The notes below the pieces were generated by a model. The model was given only the letters and a program-made list of their open reading frames with translations. It did no database searches and was not told where the DNA came from. From Liolophura sinensis (lineage: Eukaryota > Mollusca > Polyplacophora > Chitonida > Chitonidae): a stretch of 64,000 nucleotides of DNA. The position numbers and the translations under genes were made by a program. The stretch lies in assembly GCF_032854445.1 (NCBI RefSeq), contig NC_088303.1:9801501-9865500 (forward strand). Direction: 5' to 3'. Positions 48,107 through 59,818 of this stretch are shown one piece after another (the first letter of the stretch is position 1; each line of letters starts with the position of its first letter).

Positions 48107-48300
48107 TAATTCTTCAAACTTTTCACATGTTTGCAAGGTGTTAATACAAGCACATTTGTAAGGCATTATTCTAAGTTGACGGATAAAATTATACTTTGTG
48201 TTAAGTCCTGAAACTGGCCAATTCAACCAATGTCTCCAAATCAAAATAAAAATGTGCATAAATTGCTCTTTCATATGCATGCAAAAAGGTTGAAGAATTA
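48107..48300 (-). mobile_element. MITE-like element, copy 2 (about 195 bp)
   Basis: Reverse-complement match to the element at 28442-28643 along its whole length, including the ends (TAATTCTTCAAACTTTTCAC and AAAAAGGTTGAAGAATTA) and interior CAAATCAAAATAAAAATGTG and GAAACTGGCC. The two copies are well diverged, so both are old. Confidence 0.7.
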
Positions 48301-49652
48301 AGATACTGTACATCGAGACTGAAATCAACATACTCATGACATATACAATGGAATGATATAAAAAACTTTAAAAGATCAATCTTTCAGATTTGCTATTATT
48401 CAATTTCCAGTTGTCAGAAGGCTATAAAGCTACGAAATGCTCCCATCAATATACTAGTTTCATGACACAAACATTAGTTAATCATTCAATTGACATATAT
48501 GTTCATGAGAGAAGAATTAATAATGTTATAATCAACAGCAGAACCATGTAATGTTCTGAGGACTATTTATGACAGTACCTGCAAATAAATACAGCGTACA
48601 AAACCTCAAGTAAGTGTTTAATTAAAGTCGTGTAGTTTGATGCGTCTTCTCCCAAAAGTTAATCAGTCAATACAAACATGTGTAAAACAATGTCTGGCCA
48701 CCATACCTTATTTTTAACAAGCTTATAATAATTAAAAATATCCTGAGGATTTCTACACAAACCCTACTTACTGTAAAATTTGGGATACTTGGTTTGCTCA
48801 TTTCAGCCAATATATCTGCAATTCTTACAGGAATATTAAGCCTCTTTTTTCCTCACGTGATTGGAAAATCAAATGAACAACATCCTCATACCTTTACTTT
48901 TCAAACAGGCTAATAAAGAAACATCATATTCCACTTCAATACTACTATTATCTGTCCCAAAACTTAGTAGAATTAGGGTGCCTTTTCTTCAATAAATTAA
49001 TGAGTGTTGTAGGTGTACATCCACGTATAAAATGTGATTAAAAAAATAACAACTCAATAATTTGTTTTTCTTTGTAGCTTTGTAAGATATGTACAAACAC
49101 TCTAGCTAGGTACTGTATACATGTACACCCAGAAAATATTTCTCATTCTTAACAGATACTCGCACGTGTTATAATGTATCAGCAAGTCTGAAACCTTCAT
49201 CAAAAGCTGTACATCAAATTCTTTAAATTCTTTCATGGGTCATGCCACCAAATATTTAAAGAAATTAAAAAATTGTTTGGAAATGAGGCATTCTGTCAGG
49301 TTCACATATTTTTGTCTCAGTTTATTGGCAGAACCAAACTGTCACAAAATTACACACATAATAGAAAAATGAGTCTGTTAAAAAATTTAGTTTGAGGTGT
49401 TACAAAAGAGATCAGCGCCAGAATATTAAGTCTACCAGACATTTTCTCCTTCAAGTCATTCTAAATTGTTTGTTGTCAACTAATTTTCTGGTACGAGACA
49501 ATTAACTGTGAGTTGACCAATCATACGGGAGCAATATTTCCATTTTGCAATGGTTAACAAAAGGTTTCACTGCACGTCATTCCTGGAGATATAGGATGAT
49601 AATCTCATCTGAGATATCCAGAAGAGGTCATTATGTCATCCTTCAACATTAC
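48301..49652. other. Intronic AT-rich DNA, nothing recognised
   Basis: No ORF, repeat or RNA gene recognised. Confidence 0.5.
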
Positions 49653-49935
49653 AGAGAAGTGAAAAATTATAATTTTAATTTATCCAGCTATAATGGTAAA
49701 AAGTAACCCCTAATCTTGAAACATATCGGGATCTTTTGGTTAAATATAACCGCCGCTTGAAAGCTGAATGTGGCAAGTAAATTGTCACAAAATTACAGCA
49801 ATGACATCAGGTTCCCACATTCGACTTTCCAGCAGCAGTTATATTTAACCAAAACATCCCGATATGTTTCAAGATTAGGAGTTACTCTTTACTGTTTTAA
49901 CTGGATAAATTAAAATCATAATTTTTCACTTCTCT
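49653..49935. mobile_element. Fold-back element with ~120-bp inverted arms
   Basis: The left arm (49653 to about 49773) begins AGAGAAGTGAAAAATTATAA. The right arm (about 49815 to 49935) is its reverse complement with scattered mismatches, both sharing CTAATCTTGAAACATATCGG. The loop is about 40 nt. This is typical of long-TIR MITEs or fold-back elements. A transcript of either strand would fold into a long hairpin. No certain target duplication. Confidence 0.85.
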
Positions 49936-51540
49936 TTATCTCAAGCCTATAGACCTATATGCAAAGTACATCATGCATAATGCATCAACAGCAGATGAAC
50001 TTAATATGTGACATGAAGGTGCCATGGAACTGGAGAAGCTAGCAAGGCCTCAGGATTAAAGCTGCAGGGGGGAGCAATGGAGAGGGGGGGGGGGTGTAGC
50101 CAGCTAAGAGGCACTACACTACTATTATGCCAAACCCAAACCCTCCCAACCACATAACCCATATGCCATCACACTGAATGAAGTAAGCAGCTGCTCTGAG
50201 TGTGTGCTTTCACCCGGCAAAACCAAGACTTACATCATCCTACTTGCAGAGTGCCGTATATTTACATACTTCTGTGAGAAAAAACAGTCGTGGAAATTTT
50301 ATAAGCTTAGAATTACAGCACTATTTTTTCCTGTTTTGCTCTGGTTTCCTGTGAGCCATTAACAAGCTCAGAAAGAAATGATTTTCAGGTTTAACCTTGA
50401 CCATGCCAAGAAAGGTCACTACATTTTATCAGGCTCTGGCCTTCCACACTGAGAGATTTAACATCAGCTCTGTTGCCAGCTTTGAAACACTAAGACAACC
50501 CATTCTGCAACAGCGTTCTGTTTTTTTTTTTTTTAATATGGCTTGGAATGGTGCATTGCAAAGATAAGGGGAGTCGCGGGTTGTCATATGGGGATTTAAC
50601 GAGGCATGGCAACACACGGGTATGGTTTCTAACACACTACATCTACATCTTGTCTATTTCATTTCCACAATTACGCACCTGGATATGAATTGGTTGAAAA
50701 TGAAAGATTCAAAATTTCTTGCATCCTAACCTTGTCATCCACAAATAAAAGACAAAGTAGAATGTGTGAGCAGAGGGAACAAACACAGAGGTCTGTCAAC
50801 AATGCAGCACATCACCAGTTTGTTGTAATGGAAATACCAAAGCCGCTTCATCTATTTCAATTGCTGAGAAAAATTTTTGAATTATTCATTAGGGCAGCTC
50901 TGCAACGTCATCATTCTTTTAAAATTGCATTTCCCAATCACCAACATTTTTGGGCAAAGCGTGGAAAATCAACGAACAACTTTTTCCCCAAGCCGATCTC
51001 TCCAGAGCTTTGCTCGCAAAACATTAAGTAGGTCAGGATGACCGAACAGTGTGATTTCCAGCAACATGTCCCAGCATGCTCTGATTACCCACAATCCTAA
51101 CACTGAGCCATACTGTACAAGATTTGGCTGCATGGTCAAACAAATCATCATTCTTGGCAACACTATTATGGCTTCAGGGATAATTTCAGTGTTCATTTAC
51201 AAATTACTCATGTTTTTGTCAGAATACAGGAGATGGACAAGATAAAATGCGGCAGTATTTCAGCTTCCTGAATTAGCATTAAAACACTGATCCCAAAAAC
51301 ATTTGCAATGCATGCTTTTCATAACAATGCCATATCTTCAACAAAACAATGAAACTTAAACAAGCAACAACATTACCAGTCAGCAAGGTAGAGTGGGAAG
51401 GTGCTGGGCTCTTATCCACTGGCACATGTAGGATGACAGTTCAATACCAGACAGTGAAATTCTACTTCAATAGCCCGCTATCCTGATCTGCTGATATTTG
51501 GTAACAATGGTTAACATATCTCATAAGATCATTTGTGCTG
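49936..51540. other. Intronic DNA with a higher-complexity stretch
   Basis: About 50.4-51.1 kb is less repetitive than its surroundings, with AATTATTCATTAGGGCAGC and GGGCAAAGCGTGGAAAATC, a possible conserved enhancer. A G11 run at 50084-50094 and a T run near 50521 are simple sequence. A 113-codon ORF at 50690-51031 has no recognised motif. Confidence 0.35.
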
Positions 51541-51545
51541 TCTTG

Positions 51546-51794
51546 CACTCACTGAATCAGCACTCACTGAATCAGCCCTCAATGAATCAGCGCTCACTGA
51601 ATCAGCCCTCAATGAATCAGCACTCACTGAATCAGCCCTCAATGAATCACTACTCACTGAATCAACCCTCAATGAATCAGTGCTCACTGAATCAACCCTC
51701 AATGAATCAGTGCTCACTGAATCAGCCCTCAATGAATCAGCGCTCACTGAATCAGCCTTCACTGAATCAGTGCTCATTGAATCAGCCTTCACCA
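51546..51794. repeat. 15-bp minisatellite, about 16 copies
   Basis: Alternating units CACTGAATCAGCACT and CAATGAATCAGCCCT, largely a 30-bp dimer. As 15 is divisible by three, ORFs of about 90-116 codons appear in three frames (reading as Leu-Asn-Gln, Thr-Glu-Ser and Ala-Asp-Ser repeats). None is supported as coding. Confidence 0.95.
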
Positions 51795-52120
51795 ATAAGG
51801 CGTACATATTTATGTACTGTACACTTTGGAAGTTTATCAGTAAGGTAAATGACCGAAAATTTCAATAAAGAAATGAATCCTTAAAGACAAATATAGCTCA
51901 GCTATTTTGACTGTAACATTTAACTTGTCTTTAATATCCAACAAGATATGATCATCATCAAACCTGCAATTCTTCACACTTCCCCAAGGTCAACGATTCT
52001 GCATTGACACTTCTGACTTGGAAGTGAACTGAATCAAAAATGATTAGTCCCCTCTGGAGAGATTATCGTTCATTGTATCGTTCAGCTGTCTTCATAGTGT
52101 ACATGTACAGGCATACACAA

Positions 52121-52297
52121 TTTATTTATTTATTTGATTTTTGTTTTACATTGTACTCAAGAATATTTCACTTATACGACGGCCGCCAGCATAATGGCGG
52201 GAGGAAACTCACGACCATCCACAGGTTGCTGACAGACCTTCCCACTTACAGCCGGAGAGGAAGCCAGGATGAGCTGGACTTCAACTCAACGCACAGA
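52121..52297 (-). mobile_element. SINE family 1, 5'-truncated insertion
   Basis: TTTATTTATTTATTTG, then CAAGAATATTTCACTTATAC, GCCGCCAGCATAATGGCGGG and the complement of the GGTCTGYCAGCAACCTG block. The 9-bp duplication CATACACAA lies at 52112-52120 and 52298-52306. Confidence 0.92.
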
Positions 52298-52306
52298 CAT
52301 ACACAA

Positions 52307-55300
52307 ATTCTATGAATGAACTTCTGATTTCTAAATGGAGTACATACTATTATTTTCTATCCATTAACCTCATTATACACATACACATCCATGTAGGACC
52401 AAGCCTTTCTAACGACATCAACCTGTCTTCCTTATGAGCCCAGGGAAGCATCATTTTATTCATTAATACAACGATCCGCAGGTTGCTGGCTTTTCAATGT
52501 ACGCCTGAAGATTAAACCTGCATGAGATGAAGATGAACATACAGCACCCAAATTGGTGAAAAGCCCCTGGATCAATGCGCGGCCCTAGCAAGCTGATCAC
52601 TATAGCACAGAAGCCCACTACCACTTGGATTTCTTGATTACAGCTTTATGATACGTTCTGGGATGACAACAAGTTTCCATTAATTAAAATATAAACTATA
52701 TTAGATGAAAGTTTCAGATAGAATGTGTGGTTGTGAATGATTTGAATGAAATGAATGACTCATTCAAGGCACAGTCAATGAAACCTTCAGTGCATTCAAC
52801 AAAAAAATAGAAAAAAAAATACATGTAATACTGTCACCTGGTTACAGTTAGGGGGTCTGGCTAAAAGTTGGGTAAAGTCACCATGCACAACAGATGTTTC
52901 CAATCTAGAAGGCAGTCTAAGACCAGGAGATCTGCTAGCTGTCAAACATTTGTGACCTACTTCATCACTCTTACATAATCATGTGACTCACTCATTCAAA
53001 TGTAAGGATAAATTATATCTAGATGCCTTATTAAGCATTATGGGAGACGCAGTAAAATTCTGAACACTGAAGACAGAAAGATAAAAAGCTAGAATTAACT
53101 CTACTTAATCCTTGATTCTTGATCAGTAGCAATTGGCAACATCATTATAAGTTAAATTGTTTGTGTTTTCAGAGTTTATTGTTGGTTTCAACCACTTTTT
53201 GGTCAAGTGTGTCTCATGCCACATCCATGCCACCATATATGGATGAACTTCACACATTTACAAGGATTTAAGTTTTGATACATTAGTGAACTGGCAAGAC
53301 ATGGCTGTAATCCGGGGAATCAATGTACATTTGATGCCAGAGTGGGGGTGTCCTAGGCCCAGTGGTTCAGAAATGTATTAGTTAATACCAGTATTAAGTC
53401 ATAGTTAGGTGTACACCTATCGTTTACGTTCTTATCATTATTCATTCAATTTTGTGAGCTTGCTTCAGTCCAGACAATTTGACTTCATATTTTGCAGTAA
53501 AATTCCCCTATACCTGAAGTTGTTTGCTAGCTTATTCATTTATCCCCATGTCACATGATTTGGCGGCCAGGTTGGATTTTATATGAAATTGTTTAAACAT
53601 CTTCTTCTCTAGAACGATTGAACGGCCTGTTCTCAATTATGATATGCAGGTAGACCACTGGTAGTTACAATAAGTTTGAGAAAATCATTGACTTCTGGTA
53701 AAAACTGTGGAAGATCACTAGTGGTCAAAGTTGTAATGTCACAACTGGTTTTGAAATTTCAATTTTGTTTTACTTATTTTGAGCTGCTGATTATGAATCT
53801 GTTTTTTTTTTTTTTTGTCTAACTATTTGAGATATAGTCAAAGAACTTGAGTTTAGTTACGTAATTTCAATGCCCTGTAACTCGAGAACAATGGGAGCTC
53901 CAAATGTGAAAGTTGCACCATTTTACAGCCCAAGACACACTTTTTCTGTAATATGTCAATGGACTTGAGATATGATCATTTGTTTTCTCGCTGGAAGCGT
54001 TTAAATGAGTTATTTTTTCTTCTTGGAAATAGAATGTTAATCCTATTGCTTTAACACTGAACTAGATGGCAACCAGACTAGGTTTATGCTACTACTATTT
54101 GGCTTAATGCTTTTTGCTGCACTGTCCATGATTTCCCGAGCCGGCCGTGTGATACATACAGCTATGCTGTCTTCCATTTGCTAGTGTAGAATGATAACTA
54201 CAACAACAAACGACACAGACCCTGACCAAAACTGCTTTGCAGTTCTCGTTTAAATTGAAAATTTTAGCCAAACTCAGCAGGCAATGCAATTGTCCAAAGT
54301 CAACAGATTTAGTTCATAACAGATTTAGTTTATATTAAATACACTGTTACACAATTTTGGTGGGGCTAAGTACAAAATAAAAGGCATGGTTAAATCTGGT
54401 ATTAAGTCTTACAACACTTTTGTACAACTGGGTCCAGACTCCACACGTCTACGTTCCACAATTATTTCAAGTCACCTTAAATTATCCTTCCCTTATACTT
54501 ATCAAACTACAGTATTGATATGTCCCAAAAATAAATGTTTGACAAGGTACTCAATGTCCAGAAATAGACTGCTGCAAGTAATTCACATTCCAGATACATT
54601 AATTAAACACAATACATTTTTATTACATTTATGACTTAACCTCTTGGGCCGTTGTTGCCTAAATGGGCTAATGGGTCTCCCAAGTGACAACAGATCCATT
54701 TATGAATGATGTGGGTTTGCTCAAATGTATTGCTGTAAATGTATGTCAGAAAGTTTGTCAGGAAGTACCAGGGATACAGGGATATTTTCAGTAAAGAAAA
54801 ATCTTAACTACAGAAATAACTATACTCGATTTGGCCACCGATAAATGAATGTTGAAAAAACGTGAGAAAACTGAATTCGTAGAGCTAGCCTTTCTAAAAC
54901 ATATTAAAAAACTTTTCTCAGGCAATCGGCCGTCACAGTATTGTACATGGTCCAATTTCCATTACCTAGCCACTGCACATTCACATATCACTGAGCCTCT
55001 TAACAATAAACAAGCTGGATCACCATGTATTGAACAAAGATGGTGTATTGGCTCAATTCATTACCCTAGTAGCATGCAGTGTTTTACTTATTCAGCTAAA
55101 AACAAAGCAAGGTTAAAATACAGTTATTTTATAAGTTTGTGGAGGTGACATGATAGAGGGCGGTGTTTGTAACTGTCCCCACATTATCTATAATTGGTCG
55201 GTCAGTAGTAAGATCTAGCTAATACTGTAAAAGTGTCAAATCAGCGGAACCAAGAGAAAGTCCATTCAAATTAGAATTTAAAAGATTATTCCGTTGGGGA

Positions 55301-57229
55301 GAGAAAGTAAGGATAGAAATCTACTGAATCAAAGGTCCTATTATAAATTTCTACTACTAATATGTCCGTCAAATAAACAAGCCCATTTTGAAGGAACCAA
55401 ATGTCATGTGACTTCCTCTCATATTGGGCAAATGCAGAAATCAGAAGGTTAAGCGAAACAAAGTGCCATTTTTCATGGAAAGCAAAGCAGAAAAGGGACG
55501 TAAAAGAAAACTGCAGTATTAAATAAAACAATATTAAAGATGAAAAGAAAACCTCCACGATAAAACTAGATAATGGGCATGAATAAATGCATGTTATTAT
55601 TTCAAAATAATCGCATTATTAAATGTATTTACATGTCTTACATTTCAAGCTGTAACATGGATTGGATTAGAACTATATAGATAATATACAACATAAAACT
55701 TAGCTCAGTTTGTAAAGTATATTTTAGTTAATACGGGCTTCAAAATGCTAGGGAAATTCTTTTTAAACTCAATTTTTGTAAAAAAAAAAATCTACATTTT
55801 TGGACTTTCAGTTTGTAAAATTTGGACTTCTAAGAATCCCTGGGTATGTCAGAAAGTTTGACATTAGCTCTGTCGAAGTTAGCTAATTAGGTTCTTGGGT
55901 TTCACCAGAAACATTCACCAAATGACCTAAATGTTATACCATAATTTCTCAACCTTTTTGCATATAAAAGAGCAAATTTTAATCTAACTTTTGCACCAAC
56001 ATAGTTCAATTTTGGCAAACTTCATGGCTTCACAAAAGTGTTAATGATTTTAGACAGAGTTGTGCCTTCAAAATGTCCCCATAGTCTTTCTATAGAGGAT
56101 AACAATGAATGATCAGCTTGGAGAGTTCTCAATTAAATTCCACAAATGTATAATAGACACCACTGTCATGGATATATAAATATTTACAGGCACAAAAGCT
56201 GAAAGAAGATATATTTCTGATATATAATTTATAGAATTTGTTTCAGTTTATGCTAGAAACAAAATTAATATACGAAGTCAATGGGCCAGGATTTTCCTCC
56301 TGGCCTGCACATGTAGATGTAACTGTTGATACAAAGGTGCATGTAAGGGGAGCTGAGCTATGCCATAGCCCAGAAAATCTGTTTACTGGTGAATGTTAAT
56401 GACAAAGATATCAATTATTTGTAGATAATGGTGGTTATCCTACGCTGTAACAAGAAGCTGAATATTTAATACCTGAACATGTAGCAGGAAGAATAGAAGC
56501 TGGCTAATGATCCTCCTGACAAAGCTTCCCATTACTATCCTAACATGCAAACTGCTGTTCTGTCCAAATAGGATATATCTGCTTGTAAGTGAATAAGAAT
56601 ATTGGTGACTGTTTGAAACAATAAAAAATACATATACACTGCCAGTATACATACATTTTTCATATCACTGCATACATGAGTAACACTAGATTATGGACTA
56701 AATATGGATTAAATATGCGTGTTAATGAAGCAAATATATGTACCCGTATCTGGTAACTTAGATACAACATTAAATTTCTGTACTATTGTAAAATTTAACA
56801 GTACAAGTAACTGACATATGGCTTTGGGCTAGAAGTTGTCTCTTCAAATTCCTTTCACAAGAATGAGGAAATGGGTTTGCTAGCCTAAGTTCATTCATGA
56901 AGATATCTGTGCCATACAATTTCTACCCTCCTGCACAAGGCGATTGTAAGCTACATATATGTTCACTGTAGTGTAATAAACTGTTAAGTACAACTGCTTG
57001 AACTCCCTTGAAGACATCATGATTATTGTATTAATTAAAGGATAGGCACATATATGATACATACTTTTCAGTGTGTATTGGCCTGGTGGCTGAGTGGCCT
57101 AATGGCTTCTTTTAGAAATGTGGTCAACAATGAGGTGTATTTTGAATGTAGCTCTTGCTTCTGCTTTATGCCAAATTATGCCTATTCCAATAAACTTGAT
57201 TATGCTAAATAATAAAAAAAATAAAAAAA
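52307..57229. other. Intronic AT-rich DNA
   Basis: No gene recognised. It contains a possible 1.08-kb TIR element (53356-54435) and, near 55942-55975, a piece resembling the left end of the 28.4/48.1-kb MITE-like family (CTCAACCTTTTTGCATATAA). A tRNA A-box-like GGTGGCTGAGTGGCC near 57085 may be a SINE-head relic. Confidence 0.45.
53356..54435. mobile_element. Possible non-autonomous DNA transposon with inverted ends
   Basis: The left end GGCCCAGTGGTTCAG followed by TTAATACCAGTATTAA resembles the complement of the right end, GGACCCAGTTGTACAAAAGT followed by CTTAATACCAGATTTAAC. The interior has no transposase-like ORF. The two ends could instead belong to separate small elements. Confidence 0.35.
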
Positions 57230-58376
57230 TGACACTACAGCTAAGAGGCTTCTGGGACGACCTGGATCCTGACACTATGGAACCCAGACTTCTGGGACAG
57301 CCTGAATCCTGACACTACAGTTACCCGACTTCTGGGACAACCTCAATCCAAACACTTTGGATTCCAGAATTCTTGGACAGCCTGGATCATGACACAAGGA
57401 TCAAGATTTTTGGGACCATCTGGAACCTGACACTACAGTTACCAGATTTCTCAGACAACCCCCTGAAACTATGGCCCCCAGACTTCTGGGACAATCTGGA
57501 ACCTGACACTACAGTTACCAGATTTCTCGGACAACCCCCTGACACTATGGCTCCCAGACTTCTGGAACAATCCGGAGCCTGACATTACAGTTACCAGACT
57601 TCTGGGACAATCTGAATCCTGACATTATGGTTACCAGACTTCTGGGGCAATCTGGAGCCTGACACTACAGTTACCAGATTTCTCGGACAACCCCCTGACA
57701 CTATGGCTCCCAGACTTCTGGAACAATCCGGAGCCTGACATTACAGTTACCAGACTTCTGGGACAATCTGAATCCTGACACTACAGTTACCAGACTTCTG
57801 GAACAATCTGGAACCTGACACTACAGTTACCAGACTTCTGGCACCATCTGAATCCTGACATTACGGCTCACAGACTTCTGGGACAATCTGGAACCTGACA
57901 CTACAGTTACCAGACTTCTGGCACAATCTGAATCCTGACATTACGGCTCACCGACTTCTGGGACAATCTGGAGCCTGACACTACAGTTAACAGACTTCTG
58001 GCACAATCTGAATCCTGACATTATGGTTACCAGACTTCTGGAACAATCTGGAACCTGACACTAAAGTTACCAGACTTCTGGCACAATCTGGAACCTGACA
58101 CTACAGTTACCAGACTTCTGGCACAATCTGAATCCTGACATTACGGCTCACAGACTTCTGGGACAATCTGGAACCTGACATTAAGGTTACCAGACTTCTG
58201 GCACAATCTGGAACCTGACACTACAGTTACCAGACTTCTGGCACAATCTGAATCCTGACATTACGGCTCCCAGACTTCTGGGACAATCTGAATCCTGACA
58301 TTATGGTTACCAGACTTTTGGAACAACCTGCATCAAGACACTGTAAATCCCAGACTTCTGGGACTTCTGTATCCTG
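57230..58376. repeat. 40-bp minisatellite next to a splice donor, about 29 copies
   Basis: The unit is CCTGACACTACAGTTACCAG followed by ACTTCTGGGACAATCTGGAA. The CCAGA-CT-TCTGG core is a short inverted repeat present in nearly every unit. A ~120-bp multi-unit block is duplicated 156 bp apart (markers at 57521 and 57677). The array ends about 15 bp before the GTGAGT donor of the exon encoding fingers 1-2. It is unrelated to the 40-bp array at 32-35 kb. Confidence 0.95.
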
Positions 58377-58391
58377 ACTTGTTGTACTCAC

Positions 58392-58884
58392 CTGTATGGA
58401 TGCGGGTATGCTGCTGAAGGTGAGAGAGTTGTTTAAAGGCTTTGTCACAGTAGTTGCACTGGTGCTTGCGCTCATTGCTGTGTACTAGATGATGCTGCGC
58501 TAACTGCTGCTTGCTGCGGAAGCCTTTGTAGCACTTGGGGCAGACAAAGCAGCGTTCCTTGCCCACTTCCCCAGTGGGGCTCATCACCTGGTCAGACAGT
58601 GACTGGACTGAGGGTAAGTTCAGACTCATGTTCATGTCGCCCTGACTAGGCGTGCTCACACGTATCTGAGGGTTGCCCTGGTGGGAACTGATCTGGTGCT
58701 CTGATGAGATGGGCACCCCGTGGGGGTGGCTGTTCTGGGGCAGGTGGGGAGGGGCAGAGTGGGGTGACAGCTGGTGATTCGGGGAGCCAGACTGGTGCGT
58801 CGCACCGTCCATCGGCGATGGTGTCATGTGCACCGGCGGTGTCGTGCGATGGTCCATCGGCAGTGGAGGAGAGTTCTGCATCTT
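58392..58884 (-). CDS. C2H2 zinc-finger transcription factor, internal exon carrying fingers 1 and 2
   Basis: Internal coding exon of a sequence-specific DNA-binding protein expected to act in the nucleus. It encodes 164 codons plus one base. The first ~110 residues are low-complexity and rich in Pro, His, Ser and Met. Finger 1 follows (CPKC, X12, H-X3-H), then finger 2 (CNYC, X12 including KAFKQLSHLQQ, H-X3-H, ending HTRIHTG). The acceptor is a T-rich stretch ending in CAG at 58887-58885. The donor reads ACAG then GTGAGT at 58391, leaving phase 1. The reading frame runs past both splice sites, but the extensions are intronic, and no ATG with an upstream stop marks a true start here, so earlier exons probably lie to the right of the window. 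The QLSHLQQHTRIHTG finger resembles the ZNF362/ZNF384, rotund/squeeze, LIN-29 and datilografo groups. The exact orthologue is uncertain. A 40-bp minisatellite abuts the donor. Confidence 0.9.
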
Positions 58885-59521
58885 CTGAAACACCAATCAT
58901 AAGTTTGTGTGGTTATTAATGTTGTTCTCATTTACATTTTGATTCAAAAGGAAGTGAGGCTACTTGCCAGAACTAGCCTTTTGGTAACCCCTTCGGAGTG
59001 GTGATGGCTGTCAAATCAACTTTGCTGGGGAGAAAGCCCAAAATGGGGGCGCCAAACTGGTCAAGCATCATCGTATGTTCATCAATGACATCATTTCTGA
59101 ATATTTCTGAACACTGATGGAAATATGCCTAAAAAGGGAGGGTTATTAAAAAAATATATAAAATATGCCACAATTTACACCTCAAAGCTGAAAACCATTT
59201 TTCTCAATTTTCTGGCATATCTTTCTTCATTGTCCTTAAAACCATACTCTTTGTTGTATAGTACCCTGCCATGTATCCTTCAACATCTGACACACGGAGG
59301 TGCTGAAGAAACTTTATGTAAAACACATTGCTGCTAGACCAATGAGAAGGTCACATTCATGATAAATAGATGCATGTGGCTATGTATACATATATAGGGC
59401 TACATCCACTTACATGCAGATTTGATGGGCTCTCTCTTCTGTCTCCTGTGCAAACAGGGAACTCCAAAAGCAGCTTCTGCATGCCCTAATAATTTAACTT
59501 TACACCAAAATCGCTAAAGGT
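58885..59521. other. Upstream intron, nothing recognised
   Basis: Begins with the acceptor of the fingers 1-2 exon, read on the minus strand. No further exon with compatible splice sites was seen. Confidence 0.5.
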
Positions 59522-59532
59522 ACATGTAAGCT

Positions 59533-59807
59533 GGGGCCTCCGTGGCTCAGTCGGTTAGCGCGCTAGCGCAGCGTAATGACCCAGGAGCCTCTCACCAATG
59601 CGGTCACTGTGAGTTCAAGTCCAGCTCATGCTGGCTTCCTCTCCGACCGTAAGTGGGAAGGTCTGCCAGCAACCTGCGGATGGTTGTGGGTTTCCCCCGG
59701 GCTCTGCCCGGTTTCCACCCACCATAATGCTGGCCGCCGTCGTATAAGTGAAATATTCTTGAGTACGGCGTAAAACACCAATCAAAAAAAAAAAAACAAA
59801 AAAAAAA
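59533..59807 (+). mobile_element. SINE family 1, best-preserved full-length copy
   Basis: The tRNA-like head carries the A-box region CCGTGGCTCAGTCGGTTAGC and the B-box-like GAGTTCAAGTCC. It is followed by GGGAAGGTCTGCCAGCAACC, the CCACCATAATGCTGGCCGCC block, GTACGGCGTAAAACACCAAT and an A-rich tail. A perfect 11-bp target-site duplication, ACATGTAAGCT, lies at 59522-59532 and 59808-59818. The intact duplication suggests a fairly recent insertion. It is not a functional tRNA gene: the acceptor stem and folding are lost. Confidence 0.96.
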
Positions 59808-59818
59808 ACATGTAAGCT

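Larger units (their letters stand above)
40320..58391 (-). other. Large intron (about 18 kb) of the zinc-finger gene
   Basis: Bounded by GTGAGT at 58391 and a CAG acceptor at 40320, interrupting the linker between fingers 2 and 3 in phase 1. It holds a 5'-truncated SINE and a full-length SINE, three further SINE fragments, 51-bp, 15-bp and 40-bp minisatellites, a large hairpin element, MITE-like repeats and several candidate regulatory motifs listed separately. No other exon with fitting phase was seen inside it. Confidence 0.85.

Noticed and set aside
50690-51031. 113-codon ORF in the intron as a gene
   Set aside because: No motif, no codon-usage or splice evidence, and its length is within chance expectation.
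51498-51868. Three overlapping repetitive ORFs on both strands
   Set aside because: By-products of a 15-bp repeat without stops. No evidence distinguishes any one frame.
58333-58391. In-frame extension beyond finger 2
   Set aside because: It follows a consensus GTGAGT donor, and splicing to 40319 restores a TGEKPY linker exactly.
58885-58896. Upstream extension of the fingers 1-2 exon as a protein start
   Set aside because: The extension begins at TTG, not ATG, and TTTCAG directly before the exon is a good splice acceptor.
59533-59640. tRNA gene
   Set aside because: A- and B-box-like sequences are present but the cloverleaf and acceptor stem are not, and the sequence is the head of a SINE with a target-site duplication.
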